This document shows positions 25,933 to 36,962 of a stretch of DNA of 37,954 bases, piece by piece (the first letter of the stretch is position 1; each line of letters opens with the position of its first letter). The stretch is from Halarsenatibacter silvermanii (lineage in GTDB: Bacteria > Bacillota > Halanaerobiia > Halanaerobiales > Halarsenatibacteraceae). The stretch spans positions 1-37,954 of the forward strand of contig NZ_FNGO01000023.1 in NCBI RefSeq assembly GCF_900103135.1. The letters are read 5' to 3'. The notes beneath the pieces are model-generated. The model did no database searches. It was not told the DNA's origin and worked only from the letters and a program-made list of their open reading frames with translations. The position numbers and the translations under genes were made by a program.

Positions 25933-26913
25933 TTACGCCCGGGCTGTTTTAGCGGCGGCTATCGCCCCATAAACTCCGGTCCTATCGCCCAGCTCAGCTT
26001 CGACCAGATCACAGATTTCCCGGGCTGAAGGCAGAGCATGATCGGCTGCGCTGTTCGTCATCTCCTTCCAGAATAGATCACGGGCCTTCATAACCCCGCC
26101 TCCAAATATAATCATATCGGGATTGAATAAAGTTATCAAGCTGGCCACTCCAATGCCCAGATAATAACCCATCTCCCTGTAAATCATTCTGACGGCTTGA
26201 TCTCCTCTGCGGGCAGCTTCAGCTATGATATGACCGGGTATCTCCTGATCTTCCGGATCTATTTCATTTTCAGCCAGTAATTTCTCTAACTCCGGAGTTC
26301 TGCCGTTTAAAGTCATTCTTCTGGCCTCCCTGGCCACAGCGGTTCCGGAAGCCATCGCTTCCAGACAGCCGCGGTGCTGACCCAGCCCGCAGGTGGGCCC
26401 TCCCTGTTTTACGATCATGTGACCTATCTCACCGGCTCCATCATCTGCGCCGTGAAAGATCTCATCATCGATGATAATTCCGCCGCCGATACCCGTGCTG
26501 ACAGTAATATAAATCTGATCGCCGCCGTCCCTGCCGGCCCCGAAATTTTTTTCTCCCAGAGCAGCAGCGTTAGCATCATTTTCGAGATGCACGGGCAGGC
26601 CGAGCTTTTCTTCGAGCTTATCCACAAGCGGAAAATCTACAAAGGGAAGGTTGGGGGTCTCATGAATTATACCTCTCCGGGTGTCGAGCGGCCCGGGGCT
26701 GCCCACTCCCATGGCTGAAAGCTCATCCTTCCCGACTTCAGCATCTTCCAGCGCAGCTTCCAGGCTGAGACAGATATTTTCCACGATCCGCTCTTCTCCT
26801 CTTTCCACTTCAGTGTCCCGGCGACAGCTGCCCATAATGCTCCCCTTCTCATTCGCTACAACAGTTAAAATTTTGGTTCCACCCAGATCCACTCCGGCTA
26901 AAATTTCATTCAT
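25933..26913 (-). CDS. ROK-family sugar kinase (glucokinase-like)
   Basis: This protein probably phosphorylates glucose or a related sugar with ATP. The 326-residue sequence begins with the phosphate-binding GVDLGGTKILTVVANEKG. The sugar and catalytic site is LENDANAAALGE (110-121), followed by STGIGGGIIID and GAGEIGHM (His165). At 174-185 it reads TCGLGQHRGCLE, where the usual ROK zinc motif is CxCGxxGCxE. The middle Cys is Leu and one residue is inserted. The catalytic Asp (Asp113) is retained. The ATG has TAGGAGGGAAA upstream. It is the last of three same-direction genes (HAD phosphatase, YesL-like protein, kinase), which suggests sugar metabolism, though the substrate is unknown. Confidence 0.85.
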   Translation of the reverse strand: MNEILAGVDLGGTKILTVVANEKGSIMGSCRRDTEVERGEERIVENICLSLEAALEDAEVGKDELSAMGVGSPGPLDTRRGIIHETPNLPFVDFPLVDKLEEKLGLPVHLENDANAAALGEKNFGAGRDGGDQIYITVSTGIGGGIIIDDEIFHGADDGAGEIGHMIVKQGGPTCGLGQHRGCLEAMASGTAVAREARRMTLNGRTPELEKLLAENEIDPEDQEIPGHIIAEAARRGDQAVRMIYREMGYYLGIGVASLITLFNPDMIIFGGGVMKARDLFWKEMTNSAADHALPSAREICDLVEAELGDRTGVYGAIAAAKTARA

Positions 26914-26929
26914 AGTCCGAATTTCCCTC

Positions 26930-27622
26930 CTACATCTCGATCTTAAGTTCTTCTTTTACATAAGGATCCAGCAGCTTGCGGGTGCCGCTGATGATCAAAA
27001 GAGAGGTGAGACTGAAGAACAGAACAGGAAGTCCGGGAGTGAGTATGAACAGACCGGCGGTAAGGACCAGCTGAATCAAAAGCCAGATAGCCGAATGGAT
27101 CAGATTATCCAGCGGAATCAGAAGAGAGTACTTTGCCCTGGTCAAAAAATCCATCTCCTCTCTCACCACAGATAGCCCCCAGAAAAGCATCTGACTCAGG
27201 GTAAAATAGAGGAGGAAATAGACCACCAGCGCGGTCAGGGCTAGCATCACAAAACTCTCCCCGGAACGGGCCAGATAAAAATTGGCGGCTATGAGGAGAA
27301 CCGCGTAAACAGCACCGGCAAAGGCCATATTGATTATGCCTTTGATAAAAACCGGGGGAAGATAGGTAAAAAACTGACGCAGCTTGACCGGTTCCCGGCA
27401 GTATTTTTTGTCGATGACAGTCAGACCTGAGATGGTGAATGGGCCTATAAGCAGCAGAGGTATGAGCAGAGGAAAGGTAATTCCCTGCGGTCGAAAGGCG
27501 TTGAGAGCCAGAAACATTATCGGAGCGGAGAACGCAAACCATATTAGACTTATTATGATATTGAAAAAAAGCGACTCATAAAATTTTTTAAAAGCATCCT
27601 TAGTTATATTCCAAAAAGTCAA
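26930..27622 (-). CDS. YesL/DUF624-like integral membrane protein
   Basis: This 230-residue protein has about five or six hydrophobic segments (for example FNIIISLIWFAFSAPIMFLAL and LLIPLLLIGPFTISGLTVI). It begins with a short amphipathic N-terminus, WNITKDAFKKFYESLFFN. The length, segment pattern and N-terminal signature fit the YesL/DUF624 family, often found beside sugar-uptake and glycoside genes and of unknown biochemical function. The start is probably TTG 27622 with GGGAGGT seven bases before. It lies 16 bases before the ROK kinase and 51 bases after the HAD phosphatase, all in one direction. Confidence 0.75.
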   Translation of the reverse strand: MTFWNITKDAFKKFYESLFFNIIISLIWFAFSAPIMFLALNAFRPQGITFPLLIPLLLIGPFTISGLTVIDKKYCREPVKLRQFFTYLPPVFIKGIINMAFAGAVYAVLLIAANFYLARSGESFVMLALTALVVYFLLYFTLSQMLFWGLSVVREEMDFLTRAKYSLLIPLDNLIHSAIWLLIQLVLTAGLFILTPGLPVLFFSLTSLLIISGTRKLLDPYVKEELKIEM

Positions 27623-27673
27623 TTCCAGACCTCCCAGCTGTCTGCATACATTTCAGTATTCAAAACTTTCTGT

Positions 27674-28495
27674 TCAGGCTTCTTGTTCCTCATCCGAACT
27701 TCCAAAAAGCGACTGCAGGGCTCGGGCCACTCCCGCCTCTTCGTTGCTGGCTGTAATTTTATCAGCGGAGTTTTTAATCCCGGCCGGGGCGTTTTCAACG
27801 GCAATGCCCATTCCGGCCCAGTCAATCATGCCCAGATCGTTAAAACCGTTGCCCATCGCCACCACTTCCTCCGGTTCGAAATCCATATGATTGCCCAGAT
27901 ATTTGAGAGCTTCAGATTTGTCGACCGAACTATTGATAACTTCTATAAAATGAGACTTGGAGGTCGTTATATTTAAACGGCAGCTGTAAAGATCTCTCAA
28001 TCTGGCAATATAATGCTCCTGGCGCCGCCGGTCCTCCTCCAGAATAAGCATTTTAGTCGGAGGAGAGTCCATAACTTCGGCCAGAGGCCTGTGGACGGGC
28101 TCTCCCACAATTCCTGATGTGCGTTCATAGCCGGCGGTTTGTTCATTTCTCCGCCGAAAATATAACGAATCCTTATTATAGATACACAGCTCCAGTCCAT
28201 GCTCATGGCAGAAATTCATAATCTCCCTGGCCAGGGGTAAAGCAACCGGTTTATGATAAAGCTCCCGGCCATCTCCATCCAGAATGAAAGCTCCATTGTG
28301 GCAGATAATCGGACTATCGATTTTGAGTTCTCTCTGGAAAGGCAGAGCAGTACAGTATGCCCGGCCGGTGGCGATCATAAACTCTATTCCCTCATCCTTA
28401 AATTTCTTGATGGTCCGGGCGGCCCGGGGTTCTATAGTTTGATCATCTCTGAGCAGGGTATCATCGAGATCCAGAACTACAAGCTTAAATTCCAT
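27674..28495 (-). CDS. Cof-type HAD-superfamily hydrolase
   Basis: This haloacid-dehalogenase phosphatase is of the Cof/YidA class (IIB cap) and usually removes phosphate from sugar phosphates or other small metabolites. The 273 residues carry motif I LVVLDLDDTLL, motif II as MIATGR, motif III Lys in VDKSEALKYLG and motif IV VAMGNGFNDLGMI, followed by GIAVENAPAGIK and DKITASNEEAGVARAL. All four motifs are intact. The ATG has GAGGAGG upstream. It heads the group with the YesL-like protein and the ROK kinase and follows the glyA terminator. The exact substrate is unknown. Confidence 0.92.
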   Translation of the reverse strand: MEFKLVVLDLDDTLLRDDQTIEPRAARTIKKFKDEGIEFMIATGRAYCTALPFQRELKIDSPIICHNGAFILDGDGRELYHKPVALPLAREIMNFCHEHGLELCIYNKDSLYFRRRNEQTAGYERTSGIVGEPVHRPLAEVMDSPPTKMLILEEDRRRQEHYIARLRDLYSCRLNITTSKSHFIEVINSSVDKSEALKYLGNHMDFEPEEVVAMGNGFNDLGMIDWAGMGIAVENAPAGIKNSADKITASNEEAGVARALQSLFGSSDEEQEA

Positions 28496-28549
28496 TTTTC
28501 AATCCTCCTCTTATATAATTCCCTTTCCAGAGAGATATTCCTGCCGCAA

Positions 28550-28575
28550 AATATAAAGCACCCCGGAAGGGGTGC
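28550..28575 (-). terminator. Intrinsic terminator of glyA
   Basis: On the minus strand GCACCCC-TTCC-GGGGTGC (28575-28558) forms a perfect 7-bp stem with a tetraloop, followed by TTTATATTTT. It begins 53 bases after the glyA stop. Confidence 0.85.
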
Positions 28576-28628
28576 CTGACACAAAGTTAATCCATCCTCA
28601 AAATACAACCTCAATTCCCGGACTCATG

Positions 28629-29855
28629 TTATTTAAACTCAGATGTGAGCTCCAGAACTTCCTCCCTGATCTCCTGAAGATCGCCATCGTTTTTATAACT
28701 TTTAAGGGTTTCATAAATCAGACGGGCTATCTCCTTCATATCATCCTCTTTCATACCGCGGGTGGTTACCGCCGGGGTACCCAGACGTATGCCGCTGGTC
28801 ACCTTTGGACTTCTCTCCTCGTAAGGTATGGTATTTTTATTTACCGTGATCAATACTTTATCCAGGGCGGTTTCTGCATCCTTACCGGTGATTCCCATAT
28901 TGGTCAGATCGACGAGCAGCAGATGATTGTCGGTGCCGCCGGAAACAAGCCGCATTCCGTACTCCTGCAGCTCCTCTCCCAGCGTGCGGGCGTTTTTGAT
29001 TATCTGCTCCTGATACTCCTCGAATTCCTCGGTGAGAGCTTCTTTAAAGCCCACTGCCTTGGCAGCAATTATATGCATGAGAGGTCCTCCCTGAATTCCG
29101 GGAAAGACAGCCTTATCGATATCATCGGCGTGTTCTTCGGAGCAGAGTATCATACCTCCCCTGGTGCTGCGCAGGGTTTTATGGGTGGTTGTGGTTACAA
29201 AGTCCGCCTCTCCTACCGGATTGGGATGAAGTCCTGCCGCAACCAGACCGGCTATATGGGCCATATCGACCATCAGATAGGCATCCACTTCGTCGGCTAT
29301 TTCGCGAAATTTCTTGAAGTTGATTATCCTGGGATAGGCGCTGGCACCGGCGATTATCAGTTCCGGATCATATTCTTCGGCCAGCCGGGAAACCTGATCA
29401 AAATCGATTATCTCCTGTTCTTTATCGACGCCATAATGGACAACATCGTAATAATCTCCGGAAATATTGACAGGGCTGCCGTGGGTTAAATGACCGCCGT
29501 GGGACAAATCCATTGCCAGCACGGTATCGCCGGGAGATAAAGCGGAAAAGAACACAGCCTGATTGGCCTGAGATCCGGAATGAGGCTGGACATTGGCGTG
29601 TTCTGCATCGAATAATTCTTTAGCGCGCTCACGGGCCAGATCTTCGACTTTATCGACAACCTCGCAGCCTCCATAATAGCGATTGTCGGGATATCCCTCG
29701 GCATACTTGTTGGTCAGGCAGGATCCCGCCGCTTCCATGACAGCATCGCTGACAAAATTCTCAGAGGCTATCAATTCGATGTTATTATCCTGTCTATCCT
29801 GTTCTTCTTCAATGTGCTGTTTTATCTCCGGGTCGATTTCAGAAAGATTTTTCAT
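28629..29855 (-). CDS. glyA: Serine hydroxymethyltransferase
   Basis: This PLP enzyme converts serine and tetrahydrofolate to glycine and methylene-tetrahydrofolate, the main source of one-carbon units. The 408-residue protein is full length. It has [20 protein letters not shown] near the start, the substrate region [28 protein letters not shown], and [18 protein letters not shown]. The PLP Lys is in [15 protein letters not shown], and [15 protein letters not shown] lies near the end. The ATG has AGGAGGGGG upstream. It lies 147 bases after uvrC and ends at its own terminator. No clear promoter was identified in that gap. Confidence 0.98.
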   Translation of the reverse strand: MKNLSEIDPEIKQHIEEEQDRQDNNIELIASENFVSDAVMEAAGSCLTNKYAEGYPDNRYYGGCEVVDKVEDLARERAKELFDAEHANVQPHSGSQANQAVFFSALSPGDTVLAMDLSHGGHLTHGSPVNISGDYYDVVHYGVDKEQEIIDFDQVSRLAEEYDPELIIAGASAYPRIINFKKFREIADEVDAYLMVDMAHIAGLVAAGLHPNPVGEADFVTTTTHKTLRSTRGGMILCSEEHADDIDKAVFPGIQGGPLMHIIAAKAVGFKEALTEEFEEYQEQIIKNARTLGEELQEYGMRLVSGGTDNHLLLVDLTNMGITGKDAETALDKVLITVNKNTIPYEERSPKVTSGIRLGTPAVTTRGMKEDDMKEIARLIYETLKSYKNDGDLQEIREEVLELTSEFK

Positions 29856-30002
29856 AAAGCTGGTCCCCCTCCTGTTTATTTATGGTCCTGTTAAAATTTA
29901 TTCAATAAAGCCCCTGCTTATCCTGCCTCTATCACTTAATAATTTAAATAAAATTTAATTTATCTCTGCATATGACTGCACACTGACCAAAATGCCGCCG
30001 GA

Positions 30003-31844
30003 TTAAACCTGACGGGTGTGCTCCTGAAGATATTCGTAAACTCTTGCGGCAAGCTCGTCGCTTATCCCCTCCACCTCCTGCAGATCCTCGGGGGTGGCAT
30101 TTCTGATCTGGCCCAGCGAACCAAAATGCTGGAGAAGTTTTTTTCTTCTGGCCGGTCCTATACCTCTGATCTGATCCAGCATGCTCTCGGTGAGCCGGCG
30201 CGATCGGAGTTTGCGGTGATAGTTGACGGCAAAGCGATGGGCCTCGTTGCGTACCCTCTGCAGAAGCTGCAGGCCGGGTGAATTTCCGGGGAGCTTCAGC
30301 GGTGATTCTTCCGCGGAAATGTATATTTCCTCATCCTGTTTGGCCAGAGAAACGATGTTTAAATTCTGAAGTCCCAGTTTCTCCAGGACTTCGACCGCTG
30401 CATTGAGCTGACCTCTGCCGCCATCGATCAAAATCAAATCCGGCAGTTTGCGTTCCTCCTCGAGAAGGCGGGAATATCTTCTCTCGATAACCTCCTGCAT
30501 CATGGCATAATCATCCTGACCGGAAACTGATTTTATTCTGAAGCGCCTGTACATCTCTTTGCTGGGGTTCCCCCCTTTAAAAACCACCAGCGAGGCCACC
30601 GAATCGCTGGTTTTCAGATTGGAGACATCAAATCCTTCTATATGAAAGGGTTTTCTCTCGAGTTTCAATTCCTCCTGAAGCTGCTGCAGCTCCCGGGCAG
30701 ATTTTTCCTCCTGATAACGCCTCTTGATGGCATTTTTCTTGAGGTTCTGCCGGGCATTTTCTTCGGCCATCTCTACCAGCCTGCTCTTCTCGCCCCGACG
30801 TGGCATCTTCAATTCCACTCTGCCACCTTCGCGGCGCTTTTTTAAAGATTTTTCCAGCATCTCAACTTTCTCGGGAAGGCTTGAGAGCAGTATCTGCGGG
30901 GGAATATCGCTGGAACCGGCATAAAATCGGGGCAGAAAGGAGGCGGCAATTTCCCCCGGGTCCTCTCCGACCACACCTCTCAGCATAACATAATCCTGCC
31001 CCACCAGGCTGCCGTTGCGGATAAAGAGCAGCTGGGCGCAGGCCATATCGGCCTCTTCCTCCCGGACCAGTCCGATAACATCCAGGTTATGACTGCTGCC
31101 GGAGGCTACCTTCTGCTGGCGGGTCAGCTTCTTTAATGCCTGCAGCCCGTCGCGAAAGTCAGCAGCCCGCTCGAAATTCCTGTCTGCGGCTGCTTTCTGC
31201 ATCCTATCCTCTACCTGACCAAGGAGATCATCCTGATAACCGGCCAGAAAACGGCAGATATTTTCAATTTGAGCTCGATACCGGGAGCGGCCAATTTTTC
31301 CCTGACAGGGAGCTCTGCACTTATCTATGTGGTAATTGAGACAGGGACCGTTCCTCTCCGCAGCAGCGTCGAGCTCGCCGCTGCAGCGCCGCAGTTTGAA
31401 CAGATCCTTGACGGTATTCATAACTCTGTAAACCGCTCCCACGTCGGCATAGGGACCGTAATAGCGGGCACCATCTTCCCTGACCATCCGGGATTTCAAT
31501 ATTCTCGGATAATCCTCCTGGACCGTCACCTTTATATAGGGATAAGTTTTATCATCTTTCAGCTGGATGTTGTATTTGGGACCGTATTTTTTGATGAGGT
31601 TGGCCTCGAGAATATAAGCTTCTACCTCATTTTCGGTGATGAGATAATCAAAATCGTCAGCTTCTTGCTGGATCAATCTGGATTTGTAGCGCCGACCGCT
31701 GCTGTTAAAATATGAGCGCAGGCGGCTTTTGAGCGATTTGGCCTTGCCGACATATATGACCTCGCCGGAGCGGTCCTCGAACATATAGACCCCCGGCCTC
31801 TCAGGCAGGCTCTGCAGCTGTGATTTCATGCCAGCGGTCGTCAT
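30003..31844 (-). CDS. uvrC: Excinuclease ABC subunit C
   Basis: UvrC makes both incisions during nucleotide excision repair. The 613-residue protein has the GIY-YIG nuclease for 3' incision (residues about 13-92, PGVYMFEDRSGEVIYVGKAKSLKSRLRSYF) and a UVR motif (about 195-235) that binds UvrB. Next is the RNase-H-like 5'-incision domain (FHIEGFDVSNLKTSDSVASLVVF, LILIDGGRGQLNAA). Tandem helix-hairpin-helix motifs end it (LLQHFGSLGQIRNATPEDLQEVEGI). A four-Cys set (RRCSGELD, GPCLNYHIDKCRAPCQG) suggests an Fe-S or zinc site, as in many UvrC proteins. AGGTGA for its start lies within the last codons of uvrA, so translation follows on. Confidence 0.98.
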   Translation of the reverse strand: MTTAGMKSQLQSLPERPGVYMFEDRSGEVIYVGKAKSLKSRLRSYFNSSGRRYKSRLIQQEADDFDYLITENEVEAYILEANLIKKYGPKYNIQLKDDKTYPYIKVTVQEDYPRILKSRMVREDGARYYGPYADVGAVYRVMNTVKDLFKLRRCSGELDAAAERNGPCLNYHIDKCRAPCQGKIGRSRYRAQIENICRFLAGYQDDLLGQVEDRMQKAAADRNFERAADFRDGLQALKKLTRQQKVASGSSHNLDVIGLVREEEADMACAQLLFIRNGSLVGQDYVMLRGVVGEDPGEIAASFLPRFYAGSSDIPPQILLSSLPEKVEMLEKSLKKRREGGRVELKMPRRGEKSRLVEMAEENARQNLKKNAIKRRYQEEKSARELQQLQEELKLERKPFHIEGFDVSNLKTSDSVASLVVFKGGNPSKEMYRRFRIKSVSGQDDYAMMQEVIERRYSRLLEEERKLPDLILIDGGRGQLNAAVEVLEKLGLQNLNIVSLAKQDEEIYISAEESPLKLPGNSPGLQLLQRVRNEAHRFAVNYHRKLRSRRLTESMLDQIRGIGPARRKKLLQHFGSLGQIRNATPEDLQEVEGISDELAARVYEYLQEHTRQV

Positions 31845-31856
31845 AATCTTTCACCT

Positions 31857-34703
31857 CTATATAGCTTCTGATTTTCTCATTCCCGGCAGCTTTTTTCTCA
31901 GATAACTGCCAGTATATGATTCTCTGACTTCAGCCACTTCCTCCGGGGAGCCGGCAGCCACGATCTCGCCCCCGTCATAACCTCCCTCGGGACCTAAATC
32001 GATGATATGATCGGCCGACTTTATGACATCGAGATTGTGCTCGATAACTATAACGGTATTGCCGCCTTCACGCAGCCTGCGCAGGACCGATAGCAGCTTC
32101 TCCACATCGTTAAAGTGCAGGCCGGTGGTCGGCTCGTCGAGCATATAAAGAGTGTCACCGGTGCTGCGCTTGCCCAGTTCGCGGGAAATTTTAACTCTCT
32201 GGGCCTCTCCTCCCGAAAGAGTCGTGGCCGGCTGGCCGAGTTTAATATAGCCCAGTCCCACATCCTTAAGAGTCTGCAGCCTTCGCTTTACCGGCGAGAT
32301 GTTCTCAAAAAAATCCAGCGCCTCGGCCACGTTCATATCGAGCACATCAGCGATATTCTTGCCCCGATAGTTAACCTCCAGTGTCTCGCGGTTATACCTT
32401 TTTCCCTCGCATACCTCACAGGGAACATGTACATCAGGCAAAAAGTGCATTTCGATCTCCTTTACCCCATTACCTCCGCAGGCCTCACAGCGTCCGCCTT
32501 TGACGTTGAAGCTAAAACGCCCCTTATCATAACCGCGGCGGCGCGCCTCGGGCGTGTCGGCAAAAAGCTTCCTGATGTAATCAAATACCTTTGTGTAAGT
32601 TGCGGTGTTGGAGCGGGGCGTCCGTCCGATAGGTGATTGATCTATATTGACTATTTTGTCGATATTCTCCAGACCTTCGATATCATCATGCTCACCGGGC
32701 ATGCTGGTCGAATCATGGAATTCCTTCATTAGCTGTCTCTTCAAAATGTAGTTTATGAGGGTGCTCTTGCCGGAACCGGAGACGCCGCTTATACAGGTGA
32801 AGGTTCCCAGCGGTATTTCAACGTCTATATCCTTGAGGTTGTGCTGTCTGGCTCCTTTGATGACCAGGGAATTACCTGTCCCCTCCTCCCGATAATCGGG
32901 CACTGAGATCTTTTTTTCGCCCCGGAGATAACTGCCGGTCAGCGAATCATCACAGCTTTTAACCTCCTCGAGAGTTCCGTTAATCACAACCTCTCCTCCC
33001 GATTTGCCGGCGCCGGGGCCCAGATCTATAATTCTATCGGCCGCTCTGATCATCTCCTCATCGTGCTCGACCACTATTACTGTATTGCCCAGATCTCTTA
33101 TCTTCTCCAGGGTGTTGAGCAGCCTGTCCTTGTCGCGCTGATGCAGGCCTATACTGGGTTCATCGAGAATATACATAACTCCCACCAGCCCCGAACCGAT
33201 CTGGGTGGCCAGGCGGATGCGCTGGGCCTCGCCTCCGGAAAGGGTGGCAGCGCTGCGCTCAAGGGTCAGGTAACCGAGGCCAACATCGCGCATAAAGCTC
33301 AGGCGGCTGCGGATCTCCTTCAAAATCTCTTCTCCGATGTGAAGTTCCCGCTCGCTCAGATCATTTTCCGCGTCCTCCAGAAATTCCAGCGCTTCGAAGA
33401 TCGTGAGAGAGGTGAATTCAGCAATCGAAATCCCGCCGAAGGTAACTGCCAGCACCACCGGCTTCAATCTCTGTCCGCCGCATTCCTGACAGGGGCGCTC
33501 GCTCATGAACTTCTCCAGGCGCCTGTGTGAGCCGGGTGAGTCGGAGCGGTCGGCCCTCTCTTTGAGATAGCCTATAACTCCTTTAAACTTCGTATTGTGC
33601 TCCCGGGTTTTCCCATATCTGTTGGTATAGGGAAAGCTGAGCTCACGTTCCGAACCGTGGATCAATATATCGACTATCTCATCGGGGAGTTCGCCTATAG
33701 GAGTTTCCAGAGAAAATCCATATTCTTCGCTCAAAGCTTCCAGCAGCTGGGGATAATAGCGGCTGCGGGAGCTGGCCCAGGGAACGATGCCGCCTTCACT
33801 TATGGATTTCTCCTCATCTATGAGCAGATCTGGATCGAATTCCTTCTTTATTCCTATACCCTCGCAGTTCTCGCAGGCACCGTAGGGGCTGTTGAAGGAG
33901 AACATGCGGGGGGAGAGCTCCTCCAGGCTTATATCGCAGTCAGGACAGGAAAATTCCTCGCTGTAGGAGCGAATTTCTCCGCTCTCAACATAATCAACCA
34001 TGACCAGTCCCTCACCGTAATCGAGGGCGGTCTCGATCGAATCTGAAAGACGCTCCCGCATATCATCCTTGATAATCAGCCTGTCCACGATTATTTCTAT
34101 CTCGTGCTTTTTATTCTCCTCGAGTTCTATTTCCTCCTCTAAAAGCCTGGTTTCACCGTCAACTCTGGCGCGGATAAAACCATCCCTGCGAGCCCGGGCG
34201 AAGACCTTTTCGTGACGGCCCTTGCGTCCTCTGACCACCGGGGCCAGGACCTGCAGTTTGGTCCCCCCGGGATTTTCCATAACCTGATCCACAATCTCAT
34301 CGACCGTCTGAGAGGTTATCTGCTGTCCGCACTGAGGACAGTGAGGAGTGCCCAGACGGGCGTAAAGCAGACGCAGGTAGTCGTATATTTCGGTAACCGT
34401 CCCCACCGTTGAGCGGGGATTCTGGCTGCTGTTTTTCTGATCTATCGATATAGCCGGAGATAGACCTTCAATATAATCAACCCTGGGTTTATCCATCTGT
34501 CCCAAAAATTGCCGGGCATAGGAGGATAAAGACTCCACATAACGGCGTTGACCTTCAGCGTAAAGAGTATCGAAGGCCAGAGAGGATTTGCCGGATCCGC
34601 TCAATCCGGTTATCACCACCAGTTCGTTGCGAGGAATTTCGACATCTATCTCTTTTAAATTGTTTTCGGCAGCTCCCTTTATAAAAATGCTGTCTTTGGC
34701 CAT
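31857..34703 (-). CDS. uvrA: Excinuclease ABC subunit A
   Basis: UvrA is the damage-recognition ATPase of nucleotide excision repair and loads UvrB. The 948-residue protein has two ABC ATPase modules. The first P-loop is [17 protein letters not shown] (residues about 31-47) and the second is [17 protein letters not shown]. Each module also carries an LSGGEAQR signature ([13 protein letters not shown] and [13 protein letters not shown]). Zinc-finger cysteines are visible in [11 protein letters not shown]...CENCEGIG and CEACGGNG...[25 protein letters not shown] and [21 protein letters not shown] are intact. Full length, with ATG after TGAGGTGAAAC. It lies 102 bases after uvrB and directly before uvrC. 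Confidence 0.99.
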   Translation of the reverse strand: MAKDSIFIKGAAENNLKEIDVEIPRNELVVITGLSGSGKSSLAFDTLYAEGQRRYVESLSSYARQFLGQMDKPRVDYIEGLSPAISIDQKNSSQNPRSTVGTVTEIYDYLRLLYARLGTPHCPQCGQQITSQTVDEIVDQVMENPGGTKLQVLAPVVRGRKGRHEKVFARARRDGFIRARVDGETRLLEEEIELEENKKHEIEIIVDRLIIKDDMRERLSDSIETALDYGEGLVMVDYVESGEIRSYSEEFSCPDCDISLEELSPRMFSFNSPYGACENCEGIGIKKEFDPDLLIDEEKSISEGGIVPWASSRSRYYPQLLEALSEEYGFSLETPIGELPDEIVDILIHGSERELSFPYTNRYGKTREHNTKFKGVIGYLKERADRSDSPGSHRRLEKFMSERPCQECGGQRLKPVVLAVTFGGISIAEFTSLTIFEALEFLEDAENDLSERELHIGEEILKEIRSRLSFMRDVGLGYLTLERSAATLSGGEAQRIRLATQIGSGLVGVMYILDEPSIGLHQRDKDRLLNTLEKIRDLGNTVIVVEHDEEMIRAADRIIDLGPGAGKSGGEVVINGTLEEVKSCDDSLTGSYLRGEKKISVPDYREEGTGNSLVIKGARQHNLKDIDVEIPLGTFTCISGVSGSGKSTLINYILKRQLMKEFHDSTSMPGEHDDIEGLENIDKIVNIDQSPIGRTPRSNTATYTKVFDYIRKLFADTPEARRRGYDKGRFSFNVKGGRCEACGGNGVKEIEMHFLPDVHVPCEVCEGKRYNRETLEVNYRGKNIADVLDMNVAEALDFFENISPVKRRLQTLKDVGLGYIKLGQPATTLSGGEAQRVKISRELGKRSTGDTLYMLDEPTTGLHFNDVEKLLSVLRRLREGGNTVIVIEHNLDVIKSADHIIDLGPEGGYDGGEIVAAGSPEEVAEVRESYTGSYLRKKLPGMRKSEAI

Positions 34704-34805
34704 TGTTTCACCTCAAAATATTTATATTTGCGGTTCTTCTCCGAAAAAGCTGGTTAAATTTCCGTTTATAATAAGTTTATGATAAAAAGATCGATATTTG
34801 CAGGA

Positions 34806-36827
34806 CTATCTTCTCTCCAGCTCAGCTTCGAGTTTCTCTATCTCATCTCTGAGCTGGGCGGCGATTTCAAATTCCAGATTATCGGCGGCGGATTCCATCT
34901 CATCTTCTAGATCCAGAATGCGGTTATTTATTTCATTCCGGGAGAGATTTTCGAGATCGACTCCCCCATCTTCACCGCTCTCGCTGTCGGATCTGGTTTC
35001 CCGTTCAGCAGTACCGTCCTGAACCATCTCTATGGGCCGCAGAACATCTCTAACCTCTTTTTTAATCGAGCGCGGTTCTACATCATTCTCTTCGATAAAT
35101 CGCTGCTGTTTTCTTCGCCTCCGCTCGGTCTCATCTATAGCTCCCCGCATCGAATCGGTAATCTCGTCGGCGTACATGACGACCCTACCGCGGCGGTTTC
35201 TGGCAGCCCGGCCGATGGTCTGAATTAAAGCCCTTTCTGAACGCAGATATCCTTCTTTATCGGCATCCAGTATGGCCACCAGCTCTACCTCGGGAATATC
35301 GAGCCCTTCCCGCAGCAGGTTGATCCCCACCAGCACATCGAATTCTCCCAGTCGCAGATCGCGAATTATCTCCGACCTTTCGATCGTATCTATATCGGAA
35401 TGAAGATAACGCACTCTCACTCCCGCTTCGCCGAGATACTGAGTCAAATCTTCAGCCATGTTTTTGGTGAGGGTGGTTATCAGCACCCGATTATTCTGCT
35501 CCTCGACGACCTTTCTGATCTCCTCCAGCAGATCATCTATTTGATTATCGCTGGGCCGCACCTCGACCTCGGGATCAACAAGGTAGGTGGGACGTATAAT
35601 CTGTTCGACTATCTGTTCGCTGTGATCCCTCTCATAGGGCCCGGGGGTGGCGGATACAAAGACAGCCTGATTGAGACTTTCCTCGAATTCCTCAAAATTC
35701 AAAGGCCGGTTGTCAAGGGCAGAAGGAAGACGAAAGCCGTACTCGACCAGCTTTTCCTTGCGGGATCTATCTCCGGCAAACATGCCGCCTATCTGGGGCA
35801 CCGTCTTATGTGATTCATCGATCATCATGACAAAATCCTCGGGAAAATAATCCAGCAGGGTATTGGGCGGAGCTCCCGGCTTTCTACCTTGCAGATGCCG
35901 GGAATAGTTCTCTATCCCCGAGCAAAAACCCATCTCTTCAAGCATCTCCAGATCGTGTTTTGTCCGCTGCTCCAGCCGCTGAGCTTCGACCAGCTTATTT
36001 TGATCTCTGAGTTTTTCCAGCCTTTCCATCAGCTCCTCCCGAATGGATTTTAAGGCTCTTTCTATTTTGGCTTCAGGAGTGACAAAGTGGCTGGCCGGAT
36101 AGACGGTAAATTCGTCGTGTTCTTTCTTTATTTCGCCGGTCACCCGATCTATCTCGGTCAATCGCTCGATCTCATCGCCGAAAAGTTCAACTCTTAAAGC
36201 TATGTCTCGATAGGCCGGGAATATTTCCAGCACGTCTCCCCGCACTCTAAAATGACCGCGAGAGCGGTCCACATCGTTGCGGCTGTACTGCAAAAGAGTG
36301 AGTTCTCTGACGATATCATCCCGGGATTTCATAGCTCCTCTCTGAAGCTGGCAGGACATATCATGATAGTCCTCGGGAGAACCAAGTCCATATATACAGG
36401 AAACGCTGGCCACAATCAGCACATCTCTGCGTTCGAACAGCGAGCTGGTAGCCGAAAGCCTGAGCTTTTCCACGTCTTCATTTATAGAAGTATCCTTCTC
36501 GATATAGGTGTCTGTGGCCGGAACATAAGCCTCCGGCTGATAATAATCGTAGTAACTAACAAAATACTCAACAGCATTCTCAGGGAAGTACTCCTTGAAT
36601 TCGCTGGTCAGCTGAGCAGCCAGCGTTTTATTATGAGCAATAACGAGGGTTGGCCGATTTATTTCCGCTATCACTGAAGCCATAGTATAAGTTTTGCCGG
36701 TGCCGGTGGCACCAAGAAGAGTCTGTTTTTCGCAGCCGGACTCCAGCCCGGAGACCAGCTTTTCGATGGCCTGCTGCTGATCTCCCCGGGGTTCATAGGG
36801 GGCTTTTAAATTAAATTCCGGACTCAT
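34806..36827 (-). CDS. uvrB: Excinuclease ABC subunit B
   Basis: UvrB is the helicase-like subunit that verifies damage and recruits UvrC. The 673-residue protein has Walker [17 protein letters not shown] and the beta-hairpin [21 protein letters not shown]. Motif II DESH is in [12 protein letters not shown], and the later helicase motifs are [27 protein letters not shown] and [11 protein letters not shown]-terminal UVR domain ([31 protein letters not shown]) completes it. The frame is open upstream to 36887, but ATG 36827 lies after GGGAGGTGA and starts the conserved sequence, so I use it. Upstream are a TATAAT (36881-36876), the sRNA-like terminator and a perfect promoter. It heads the uvrB-uvrA-uvrC operon. 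Confidence 0.98.
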   Translation of the reverse strand: MSPEFNLKAPYEPRGDQQQAIEKLVSGLESGCEKQTLLGATGTGKTYTMASVIAEINRPTLVIAHNKTLAAQLTSEFKEYFPENAVEYFVSYYDYYQPEAYVPATDTYIEKDTSINEDVEKLRLSATSSLFERRDVLIVASVSCIYGLGSPEDYHDMSCQLQRGAMKSRDDIVRELTLLQYSRNDVDRSRGHFRVRGDVLEIFPAYRDIALRVELFGDEIERLTEIDRVTGEIKKEHDEFTVYPASHFVTPEAKIERALKSIREELMERLEKLRDQNKLVEAQRLEQRTKHDLEMLEEMGFCSGIENYSRHLQGRKPGAPPNTLLDYFPEDFVMMIDESHKTVPQIGGMFAGDRSRKEKLVEYGFRLPSALDNRPLNFEEFEESLNQAVFVSATPGPYERDHSEQIVEQIIRPTYLVDPEVEVRPSDNQIDDLLEEIRKVVEEQNNRVLITTLTKNMAEDLTQYLGEAGVRVRYLHSDIDTIERSEIIRDLRLGEFDVLVGINLLREGLDIPEVELVAILDADKEGYLRSERALIQTIGRAARNRRGRVVMYADEITDSMRGAIDETERRRRKQQRFIEENDVEPRSIKKEVRDVLRPIEMVQDGTAERETRSDSESGEDGGVDLENLSRNEINNRILDLEDEMESAADNLEFEIAAQLRDEIEKLEAELERR

Positions 36828-36875
36828 ATAAAATACTTCACCTCCCGGCAGCAGAGATTCAGGTCTACCCTTTAC

Positions 36876-36881
36876 ATTATA
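36876..36881 (-). promoter_or_regulatory. Candidate uvrB -10 box
   Basis: TATAAT on the minus strand lies about 50 bases before the uvrB ATG, just beyond the T-run of the upstream terminator. The position expected for the -35 box is the T-run itself and has no good match, so the promoter is weak or needs an activator. It is the only candidate downstream of the terminator. Confidence 0.4.
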
Positions 36882-36896
36882 CAACATTTTCAGCTC

Positions 36897-36925
36897 AAAA
36901 AAAAACCTCCCCGAAGGGGGGGAGG
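36897..36925 (-). terminator. Strong intrinsic terminator between cysE and uvrB
   Basis: On the minus strand CCTCCCC (36925-36919) pairs with GGGGAGG (36912-36906) around a 6-base loop, followed by nine T residues (36905-36897). It could end cysE transcripts as well as the small RNA that starts at 37017. Confidence 0.88.
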
Positions 36926-36962
36926 ATAGGGCAGGAGTTATAAGGTTAGGGGTTGGGGGGAA

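Noticed and set aside
28572-29489. 305-codon + strand frame opposite glyA
   Set aside because: It is antisense to glyA, whose PLP-Lys motif and full length leave no doubt.
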